This document shows, in pieces, positions 1 to 4,633 of a stretch of DNA of 5,605 nucleotides (the first letter of the stretch is position 1; each line of letters starts with the position of its first letter). The DNA is from Casp-actino8 sp044355095 (lineage in GTDB: Bacteria > Actinomycetota > Acidimicrobiia > Acidimicrobiales > Ilumatobacteraceae): the NCBI GenBank assembly GCA_044355095.1, contig JBIKYT010000100.1, positions 1-5,605 on the forward strand, written 5' to 3'. The notes beneath the pieces were generated by a model. It was given only the letters and a program-made list of their open reading frames with translations. It was not told where the DNA came from and made no database searches. The position numbers were made by a program, and so were the translations under genes.

Positions 1-171
1 GATGGTGGAGATATTGAGTTGAAAGAAGTTGACGAAGTCACCGGAATCGTGACCGTCACTTTGGTTGGAGCGTGTGGAACCTGTCCTGCTTCGACTCAAA
101 CTTTGAAGCAAGGTATCGAGCGCATTATGCGAGATCGTGTCGATGGTGTCACCGAGGTCGTGAACGTATGA
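1..171 (+). CDS. NifU C-terminal domain (Nfu-type) iron-sulfur carrier, 5' partial
   Basis: The window opens inside this gene; the last 56 codons are visible and end in TGA at 169-171. Nfu domains assemble a labile Fe-S cluster, usually 4Fe-4S, between two subunits and pass it to cytosolic apoproteins. The visible part starts at the DGGDIEL segment typical of the domain, continues with a beta strand (residues 16-22), and has the cluster-binding CxxC in GACGTCPAS (Cys25 and Cys28 of the visible part). A helix with the family pattern TLKQGIERIM follows, then a final VTEVVNV strand. The C-terminus is complete and nothing follows the Nfu domain. The N-terminus is outside the window, so I cannot tell a short stand-alone Nfu from a longer form with another N-terminal domain. 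The stop overlaps the meaB start (ATGA), so the two genes are probably co-transcribed and translationally coupled. Confidence 0.93.
   Translation, partial: DGGDIELKEVDEVTGIVTVTLVGACGTCPASTQTLKQGIERIMRDRVDGVTEVVNV
154..158 (+). promoter_or_regulatory. Shine-Dalgarno site of meaB
   Basis: GAGGT lies 9 bases before the ATG at 168, inside the last codons of the preceding Nfu gene. It supports 168 as the true meaB start. It also contrasts with the lead genes at 1201, 3123 and 3164, which have no such site. Confidence 0.6.
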
Positions 172-1130
172 GTCGTCGCGACCGCAATCCCGAAACACTT
201 TTTGCGGCGGCACTTGAAGGTGATCGCAGTTCGTTAGCTCGTTTGTTGTCGATGATCGAACAAGGTGGAGACGATGCGCGCACTGTTGGTCGCTTGTCGT
301 ATCCACTTGGTGGACATAGTTACACCGTTGGTCTCACTGGTGCGCCCGGTGCCGGCAAGAGCACACTCACATCGTCGATCATTGGTCACCTGCGCAAGAT
401 GGATCTTGAAGTTGCAGTGTTGGCCATCGACCCGTCGTCACCATTCACTGGTGGCGCAATTCTGGGTGACCGTGTACGTATGCAGGATCACGCGACCGAC
501 CGTGGCGTGTTTATTCGTTCAATGGCCACGCGCGGACACCTAGGTGGCTTGTCATTGGCAGCGCCCGAAGCGATTCGTTTGCTCGACGCGATTGGTCGCT
601 TGTGGGTTTTGGTCGAGACCGTTGGCGTTGGTCAGGTCGAAGTCGAGATTGCGGGCAAAGCCGACACGACTGTTGTTGTGGTCAACCCAGGCTGGGGAGA
701 CTCGGTGCAAGCCAACAAGGCTGGTCTCATGGAGATCGCCGACGTATTCGTGATTAACAAGGCCGATCGCAAAGGTGTTGACGAAACTCGTCGCGACCTT
801 GAGCAGATGCTTGATCTGTCTGATCTTCCGCACGAAGCATGGCGTCCGCCAATCGTGCCGACCATTGGTTCAACGGGCGAAGGTGTTCCGGCTTTGTGGG
901 ATGTTGTTCAGCAACACCGTGCGCACATCAGCAGCACAGGCGAGCTTGATCGCCGTCGTCGCTTTCGTTTGCGCGAAGAGTTGCGCGAAATCGTGGCCCG
1001 TCGTCTCGAACAAAAGGCTCGCGAAATTTGCACGGGTGACCGTTGGGATCAGTTGCAAGACGGGGTCATCGCACGTTCGCTTGACCCATGGAGTGCAGCT
1101 GACGAAATGCTGAAGGCCGTCGGCGCCTAG
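168..1130 (+). CDS. meaB: MeaB/ArgK-type G3E GTPase, methylmalonyl-CoA mutase chaperone
   Basis: A 320-residue P-loop GTPase of the MeaB/ArgK family (G3E class). Such proteins bind adenosylcobalamin-dependent methylmalonyl-CoA mutase in the cytosol, gate cofactor loading and protect the enzyme from inactivation, in propionate, valine and isoleucine catabolism. Visible motifs are Walker A GAPGAGKS (residues 58-65), the IDPSSPFTGGAILGDRVRM switch region (87-105), ETVGVGQVEVE (150-160), and NKAD for guanine recognition (197-200). The last 60 or so residues form the charged helical tail that serves as the dimerisation arm in studied MeaB proteins. Length is normal for the family. I chose ATG 168 because it overlaps the preceding stop, has a GAGGT site 9 bases upstream and begins where family homology begins; the frame is open further upstream but there it overlaps the Nfu gene. 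The mutase subunits are not in this window. Relatives serving isobutyryl-CoA or other B12 mutases cannot be excluded. Confidence 0.95.
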   Translation: MSRRDRNPETLFAAALEGDRSSLARLLSMIEQGGDDARTVGRLSYPLGGHSYTVGLTGAPGAGKSTLTSSIIGHLRKMDLEVAVLAIDPSSPFTGGAILGDRVRMQDHATDRGVFIRSMATRGHLGGLSLAAPEAIRLLDAIGRLWVLVETVGVGQVEVEIAGKADTTVVVVNPGWGDSVQANKAGLMEIADVFVINKADRKGVDETRRDLEQMLDLSDLPHEAWRPPIVPTIGSTGEGVPALWDVVQQHRAHISSTGELDRRRRFRLREELREIVARRLEQKAREICTGDRWDQLQDGVIARSLDPWSAADEMLKAVGA

Positions 1131-1142
1131 TTGGGGAATCTG

Positions 1143-1164
1143 ACCACCGTTTTCGGGGTGGTTT
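1143..1164 (+). terminator. Possible terminator hairpin after meaB
   Basis: ACCACC (1143-1148) pairs perfectly with GGTGGT (1157-1162) across an 8-base loop, 12 bases after the meaB stop. Only three T residues follow (1162-1164), so it is not a textbook intrinsic terminator, but the position between two gene units fits. The gap 1131-1200 otherwise holds only the promoter-like box of the next gene. Confidence 0.4.
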
Positions 1165-1186
1165 CGCGCCCAATGGGTGGGGGCGG

Positions 1187-1192
1187 TACGGT
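1187..1192 (+). promoter_or_regulatory. Putative -10 box for a leaderless enoyl-CoA hydratase mRNA
   Basis: TACGGT fits the actinobacterial TANNNT -10 pattern and ends 8 bases before the ATG at 1201, so transcription would begin at or next to the start codon. No purine-rich Shine-Dalgarno site is clear in the G-rich stretch before the ATG, and no convincing -35 hexamer is seen. The argument is spacing plus recurrence of the same arrangement at 3123 and 3164. Confidence 0.4.
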
Positions 1193-1200
1193 GGGCGGAT

Positions 1201-1974
1201 ATGGAAGATCTCGTTCTGCTCGAGCGTCGCCCTGATGGGGTCGCGGTCGTCACTCTCAACAATCCCAAGGTCAACGCACTCAGCCAAGCCATGTTGGCCC
1301 GCATCAAAGAGATCGCTCTCGACCTCACTGCCAATCCACCAGGAGCCGTCGTCATCACCGGAGGCGAACGAATTTTTGCGGCCGGAGCCGACATCAGTGA
1401 ATTCGGCGGAACTGCCGAAGGCGATCGCATCGGACTCGGATTTCATAGTGCCCTCGACGCCGTCGCCGCGATTCCTCGTTTTGTCATTGCCGCCGTGAGT
1501 GGTTACGCACTCGGTGGCGGATGCGAACTTTCGATGGCATGCGACTATCGCATTGCTGGCGAAAAAGCAGTGTTTGGTCAACCCGAAGTTTTGCTGGGCA
1601 TTATTCCTGGCGGCGGTGGAACCCAACGTTTGCCGCGTTTGGTCGGATCAAGTCGCGCCAAAGAAATTGTGATGACTGGTCGCCAAGTGAAATCAGATGA
1701 AGCTTTGCGTATCGGTCTTGTTGACGAAGTTGTGCCGAACGATCAACTGCACGAACGTGCATTGGCATTGGCGGCCGAAGTTGCTCGTGGCGCATTGCAA
1801 GCCCACGCCGCAATGAAGCGGGCAATCGACGAAGGTATGTCTTCAACGTTGGCTGATGGTCTGTTGCTTGAACGCCAACTGTTTACCGATGTTTTCGCCA
1901 CCGATGACAGCCAGACTGGCGTCAAGAGTTTCTTAGAAAATGGTCCAGGTAAAGCAACTTTCACTGGCAAGTAA
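1201..1974 (+). CDS. Enoyl-CoA hydratase/isomerase (crotonase) family protein
   Basis: A 257-residue crotonase-fold protein of normal family length, expected to be cytosolic and to add water to trans-2-enoyl-CoA thioesters in fatty-acid or amino-acid beta-oxidation. FAAGADI (59-65) and SGYALGGGCEL (100-110) form the CoA-thioester oxyanion hole. Both acidic residues of true hydratases are present: Glu109 in GGGCEL and Glu129 in GQPEV, matching Glu144 and Glu164 of the rat mitochondrial enzyme. IPGGGGTQRLPRLVG (135-149) is also typical, and the C-terminus ends in the usual F-T-G-K. The exact acyl substrate cannot be read from sequence. I chose ATG 1201 because family homology starts there; an in-frame GTG at 1177 would add eight residues without family support. 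Synonymous codon use changes sharply near codon 105 (see findings). The TAA stop directly abuts the stop of the opposing glycosyltransferase gene. Confidence 0.93.
   Translation: MEDLVLLERRPDGVAVVTLNNPKVNALSQAMLARIKEIALDLTANPPGAVVITGGERIFAAGADISEFGGTAEGDRIGLGFHSALDAVAAIPRFVIAAVSGYALGGGCELSMACDYRIAGEKAVFGQPEVLLGIIPGGGGTQRLPRLVGSSRAKEIVMTGRQVKSDEALRIGLVDEVVPNDQLHERALALAAEVARGALQAHAAMKRAIDEGMSSTLADGLLLERQLFTDVFATDDSQTGVKSFLENGPGKATFTGK
1935..1967 (-). terminator. Putative terminator of the glycosyltransferase gene, inside the hydratase 3' end
   Basis: On the minus strand, 7 bases after the glycosyltransferase stop, bases 1967-1958 pair with 1954-1945 (8 of 10 positions, with a 2x2 internal mismatch and a 3-base loop). 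The stem is followed by ACCATTTTCT with a run of four T at 1940-1937. Shape, place and T-run fit an intrinsic terminator, but the stem is moderate and the bases also encode the end of the hydratase. Confidence 0.4.
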
Positions 1975-3123
1975 TCACATATCGGCGCGAGCGATTTCGT
2001 AAGCGCCGATTGTTGCTCGAGCAATTGCGTCCCACGAAAAACGAGCATGCAAAACTTCAGCACCTTGCACTTGCATTTTTTGCGAGACATGCGGATTCAT
2101 CAACACGCGTTCAATGCGAGTTGCTAATTCTTTGGCATTGCCAGGATCAAACATCAAACTTGCTTCGGTGCCTTCCATAATCTCAGCAAGTCCACCAGTG
2201 CGCGCCACGATGGTTGGTGCATTGGCGGCCAATGATTCAAGTGCCACAATTCCAAATGGTTCATACAAAGACGGGATGACCACGCAGCCGGCTTCGTGCA
2301 GTAACAAACGCAATTCTTCGTCGGTGACATAGCCAGCAAGATGTACGAGATCGCTGACACCTTCAATATCTACTTGGCTTTGCAACTCTGGCAAGTACGG
2401 GCCTCGGCCAGCAATCACGCAACGAATGCCCGGCACTCGACCACGTAGGCGACCAATTGCTTGAGCCAATACCTGAAAGCCTTTTTCGTATTGCACGCGA
2501 CCCCAAGCGAGTACCAACATGTTGCGCTTTTGCACGCCTTGTGGTGCCCATTCGTCAACATCAACACCGTTCGGTATGAGGTGAACTTGATCGGGCATGA
2601 GCTCAAAACCGTCAATCACCTCGCGTTGCATAAATCGCGAACAACAAATGACGCGGTGCGAAACATTGGCAATCCATGATTCAACAGAATGGATTGAAGC
2701 AGAGTTTCCTTCCGGAACATTGCCACCGTGACGTCCGCTTTCGGTCGAATGAAAAGTGGTGACGAGCGGAACTGCGCACATCGTTGCTAGCGATTGACCA
2801 GCCCAAGCAGAACGCCAATCGTGAGCGTGCACGACATCAGGTCGCCACGAACCAAGATGTGCGACGAGTGCAGTGAGGTGATGATTCCCCGACGCCACAA
2901 ATGACACGGCGTCATCGTCTGGTAGCCAGGGCAAATCGACATCGGCCCGAATGATTCGTACGCCGGCAACAACCTGGTCTTCGACAATTCCGGGAGCGGC
3001 CAAGGTAAAAATGCAGACCTCGTGACCATCTTTGGCCATCGACTGCGAGAGTCCTTCAACGTGGGCCCCGACTCCACCCACGGTCTCAGGTGGAAACTCC
3101 CATGTCACCAGCAAAATACGCAC
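1975..3123 (-). CDS. GT4 family glycosyltransferase, Rv3032-like alpha-glucan synthase type
   Basis: A 382-residue retaining glycosyltransferase of family GT4 with the GT-B fold, probably cytosolic: I see no signal peptide or membrane segment. The N-terminal domain begins MRILLVTWEFPPETVGGVGAH with the glycine-rich loop (16-20) and carries DVVHAHDW (96-103) and FHSTESGRHGG (124-134). The C-terminal nucleotide-sugar domain carries GRVQYEKG (208-215) and the E-x7-E motif Glu288-PFGIVAL-Glu296, followed by GGLAEIMEG. From memory, the opening, the HAHDW block and the TESGRH...HSVESW block closely resemble mycobacterial Rv3032, an alpha-1,4-glucosyltransferase of methylglucose lipopolysaccharide and glycogen synthesis. 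I therefore infer ADP- or UDP-glucose as donor and an alpha-glucan as acceptor; a lipid- or small-molecule-directed GT4 remains possible. The start is GTG at 3123-3121, fixed by the family-typical MRILLV opening and a -10 box 6 bases upstream. The gene is monocistronic in the window. Confidence 0.88.
   Translation of the reverse strand: MRILLVTWEFPPETVGGVGAHVEGLSQSMAKDGHEVCIFTLAAPGIVEDQVVAGVRIIRADVDLPWLPDDDAVSFVASGNHHLTALVAHLGSWRPDVVHAHDWRSAWAGQSLATMCAVPLVTTFHSTESGRHGGNVPEGNSASIHSVESWIANVSHRVICCSRFMQREVIDGFELMPDQVHLIPNGVDVDEWAPQGVQKRNMLVLAWGRVQYEKGFQVLAQAIGRLRGRVPGIRCVIAGRGPYLPELQSQVDIEGVSDLVHLAGYVTDEELRLLLHEAGCVVIPSLYEPFGIVALESLAANAPTIVARTGGLAEIMEGTEASLMFDPGNAKELATRIERVLMNPHVSQKMQVQGAEVLHARFSWDAIARATIGAYEIARADM
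1981..2015 (+). terminator. Putative terminator of the hydratase gene, inside the glycosyltransferase 3' end
   Basis: ATCGGCGC (1981-1988) and GCGCCGAT (2003-2010) form a perfect 8-base-pair, GC-rich inverted repeat with a 14-base loop. It begins 6 bases after the hydratase stop and is followed by TGTTGCT, which is T-rich but not a T-run. These bases are also the final codons of the glycosyltransferase on the other strand, so the hairpin would form in both transcripts. Confidence 0.45.
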
Positions 3124-3129
3124 AGCATG

Positions 3130-3135
3130 ACGGTA
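3130..3135 (-). promoter_or_regulatory. Putative -10 box for a leaderless glycosyltransferase mRNA
   Basis: On the minus strand TACCGT ends 6 bases before the GTG start at 3123. It fits TANNNT and would start transcription at the start codon. No good -35 hexamer is visible at 17-18 bases. It faces the azlC -10 box with 15 bases between the two. Confidence 0.42.
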
Positions 3136-3148
3136 GCGCGGTTGCGCT
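3135..3148. repeat. Inverted repeat between divergent promoters, candidate operator
   Basis: AGCGC-GGTT-GCGCT is a perfect 5-base-pair inverted repeat with a 4-base centre. It fills most of the space between the two facing -10 boxes (3130-3135 and 3151-3156). It is short and could be chance in GC-rich sequence, but the place suits a repressor that controls both promoters. Confidence 0.3.
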
Positions 3149-3163
3149 CGTAGCCTTGCGAAC

Positions 3164-3880
3164 GTGAATCAGCCAGTCCCTAACCTGCCCTGGTGGAAAG
3201 ACGCAACGTTGCGTCCCGCCATTGCAGCCTGCCTCACATTGAGCGCTGCGGTTGGAGTCTTTGGCTTTTCTTTCGGTGTCGGTTCGGTGGCAGCAGGTTC
3301 GTCCGTGTTACAAACGTGTGCGTTATCGCTCTTGGTGTTTACTGGTGCATCGCAGTTTTCGGCAGTCAGTGTGATTGGTGCTGGTGGGTCAATCGGTTCG
3401 GCCCTCGGTGGTGCGTTACTGCTCGCTGCGCGTAACGGGGTTTATGGTCTGGCCATGTCGCGCCGACTCGATGGCGGGCTAGGTCGCAAACTTCTTGCTG
3501 CACAGTTAACGATTGACGAAACAACCGCGATGGCAGTTGCTCAACCCGATCGTCGTTCACAACAAGTTGCCTTTTGGGTGACTGGTGTTGCCTTGTATGC
3601 ATTTTGGAATCTCGGCACATTGATTGGTGCATTGACGGGCAGTGCAGTTGACCCCAATACATTTGGCCTCGACGCAGCATTCCCCGCTGGTTTCATTGCC
3701 ATGGTGTGGCCATTGTTTAGTGATCCTCGTGCAAGAAAAGCTGCCGTAGTCGGTGGAGTTATTTGCTTAGCGACAGTTCCGTTCACGCCGATTGGTGTGC
3801 CCATTTTGTTGTCAGTGTTCGGAGTGCTCGTCGGTTTACAAAAGCCAGTAGACGCCCCAAAGATTGAGGCTGTGTCGTGA
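3164..3880 (+). CDS. azlC: AzlC family branched-chain amino acid exporter, large subunit
   Basis: A 238-residue inner-membrane protein of the AzlC/YgaZ/BrnF family. With a small AzlD-type partner these proteins export branched-chain amino acids (E. coli YgaZH for valine; Corynebacterium BrnFE also for methionine). Hydrophobic segments run at about 18-40, 48-72, 78-98, 135-160, 168-185 and 192-225. Family marks are GASQFSAV (61-68), AARNGVYGLAMS (88-99), LTIDETTAMA (115-124) and GLDAAFPAGFIAMVWP (168-183). The last 12 or so residues are polar. Length is usual for the family. The start is GTG 3164; it lacks a Shine-Dalgarno site but follows a TAGCCT -10 box by 7 bases, so a leaderless mRNA is likely. 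The gene overlaps azlD by 4 bases, forming the expected two-gene transporter unit. Substrate specificity is inferred from the family, not visible here. Confidence 0.92.
   Translation: MNQPVPNLPWWKDATLRPAIAACLTLSAAVGVFGFSFGVGSVAAGSSVLQTCALSLLVFTGASQFSAVSVIGAGGSIGSALGGALLLAARNGVYGLAMSRRLDGGLGRKLLAAQLTIDETTAMAVAQPDRRSQQVAFWVTGVALYAFWNLGTLIGALTGSAVDPNTFGLDAAFPAGFIAMVWPLFSDPRARKAAVVGGVICLATVPFTPIGVPILLSVFGVLVGLQKPVDAPKIEAVS
3866..3869 (+). promoter_or_regulatory. Shine-Dalgarno site of azlD
   Basis: GAGG lies 7 bases before the GTG at 3877, inside the azlC 3' end. It supports that start and translation of azlD from the azlC transcript. Confidence 0.5.
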
Positions 3881-4176
3881 CCTGGACACTCATCATCTTG
3901 TTAACCCTTGGCGCTTACGGGTTTAAAGTCACTGGGCTTGTGTTCCTAGGCGGTCGTTCACTTCCGCCCATTTTTGAACGTTGTCTGGCACTCATTCCGG
4001 CCGCAGTGGTCACTGCGTTGGTGATGAAAGATACGTTCACACAAGGTCAAGAACTTGTGCTTGATGCACGTGCATTAGGAATTGCGGTTGCTGTTATTGC
4101 GGCGTGGCGCAAAGCACCGCTGATTGTGGTGATTGTTCTTGGCGCAGCAGTGACTGCATTAGTGCGCCAGATCTAG
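3877..4176 (+). CDS. azlD: AzlD family branched-chain amino acid exporter, small subunit
   Basis: A 99-residue hydrophobic protein, the small partner of AzlC (YgaH/BrnE type); the two form one exporter in the membrane. Four hydrophobic segments are visible at about 3-23, 36-50, 62-76 and 80-96. The stretch from Phe16 to Val49 (GLVFLGGRSLPP, then FERCLALIPAAVVTALV) carries the family pattern of a glycine-rich turn, an arginine and a proline-containing helix. The GTG start at 3877 overlaps the azlC stop (GTGA) and has a GAGG site 7 bases upstream, so translation is probably coupled. Length is normal. Its last codons contain a nested inverted repeat, and the stop lies 3 bases from the stop of the opposing SRPBCC gene. 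Confidence 0.9.
   Translation: MTWTLIILLTLGAYGFKVTGLVFLGGRSLPPIFERCLALIPAAVVTALVMKDTFTQGQELVLDARALGIAVAVIAAWRKAPLIVVIVLGAAVTALVRQI
4140..4169 (-). terminator. Putative terminator of the SRPBCC gene, inside the azlD 3' end
   Basis: TGGCGCA (4140-4146) pairs with TGCGCCA (4163-4169), and inside it GCAG (4147-4150) pairs with CTGC (4154-4157) around a 3-base loop, leaving 5 unpaired bases on one side. For the minus-strand transcript it starts 10 bases after the SRPBCC stop. No T-run follows in that direction, so it would be a non-canonical terminator. The same bases encode the end of AzlD. Confidence 0.35.
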
Positions 4177-4179
4177 TAA

Positions 4180-4623
4180 TTACTTTTCGACGAGTGCCTT
4201 GAGTTTTTTCAGGTTGCGTCGCCAAATTGCTTTCATCACAATGTTGCCGCCGATGACTTCGCCAATCGGTCCGCCCAACCACCATGGGAAAGTGAGTTCT
4301 TCGCTCCATGTGAACTTGGTGTACTGACCGTTGCCAATTGGTTCGATGGTGAACACACCGGTGCCAGTGACCATGCCGACATGTTTGACACCCATCGACT
4401 TTTCGGGAACCCACTCCGTAATTTCCATGCGGTCGGTCAACTTGATCGGGCCAACCTTGGTGTCGCAATCAAAAGTGGTGCCGACTCCACGGGTCTGAGA
4501 GGTGGCGAAACGAATTGCGACGGCATCGGCCATCCAGTCGACATGGCGCTCAACGGGCTCAACGACTTCCCAGACTCGGGCGGGGCTGGCGGCTAATTCG
4601 ATCGACACTGTGATTCGGCTCAT
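4180..4623 (-). CDS. SRPBCC-fold protein (polyketide cyclase/dehydrase-like)
   Basis: A 147-residue single-domain protein of the START/RHO-alpha-C/PITP/Bet v1-like (SRPBCC) superfamily, which binds hydrophobic ligands in a deep cavity. The opening MSRITVSIELAASPARVWEVV is the first strand and helix, with the family SPARVWEVV pattern at 13-21. VERHVDWMADAVAIRF (24-39), GVGTTFDCDTKVGPIKLTDRM (46-66) and ITEWVPEKSMGVKHVG (68-83) are the usual middle strands, TKFTWSEELTFP (102-113) a late strand, and residues 118-146 the long C-terminal helix. No catalytic residue can be named and the ligand is unknown. It follows the GalT-family gene by 10 bases on the same strand, so co-transcription is likely, though no shared pathway is evident. 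The upstream AGGT is weak and distant (12 bases); a TAACAC box 7 bases before ATG, overlapping the galT stop, is a possible but imperfect internal promoter. Confidence 0.85.
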   Translation of the reverse strand: MSRITVSIELAASPARVWEVVEPVERHVDWMADAVAIRFATSQTRGVGTTFDCDTKVGPIKLTDRMEITEWVPEKSMGVKHVGMVTGTGVFTIEPIGNGQYTKFTWSEELTFPWWLGGPIGEVIGGNIVMKAIWRRNLKKLKALVEK

Positions 4624-4633
4624 GCCGACAGTG

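Larger units (their letters stand above)
3127..3156 (+). promoter_or_regulatory. Putative azlC promoter (leaderless)
   Basis: TAGCCT at 3151-3156 fits TANNNT and ends 7 bases before the azlC GTG at 3164, placing the expected transcript start at the start codon. ATGACG at 3127-3132 matches TTGACA at four of six positions with an 18-base spacer. There is no Shine-Dalgarno site. The -35 overlaps the -10 of the divergent glycosyltransferase promoter. Confidence 0.45.

Noticed and set aside
72..167. Upstream in-frame extension of meaB to an ATG at 72
   Set aside because: It would overlap the Nfu gene by about 100 bases, has no MeaB family similarity and is Cys/Arg-rich as expected of an out-of-frame reading; ATG 168 has a Shine-Dalgarno site and the ATGA overlap.
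1177..1200. GTG start at 1177 for the hydratase
   Set aside because: It adds eight residues without family similarity and would place the start upstream of the putative -10 box at 1187.
870..1626. Two long minus-strand open frames of 186 codons (870-1430 and 1066-1626)
   Set aside because: Both lie antisense to meaB and the hydratase, which are certain genes; their translations are low-complexity in character with no recognisable domain and no upstream signals.
4175..4184. Perfect 10-base palindrome AGTAATTACT spanning the two convergent stops
   Set aside because: It has no loop and is AT-rich; much of it is forced by the TAG and TAA stops on opposite strands, so it is probably incidental.
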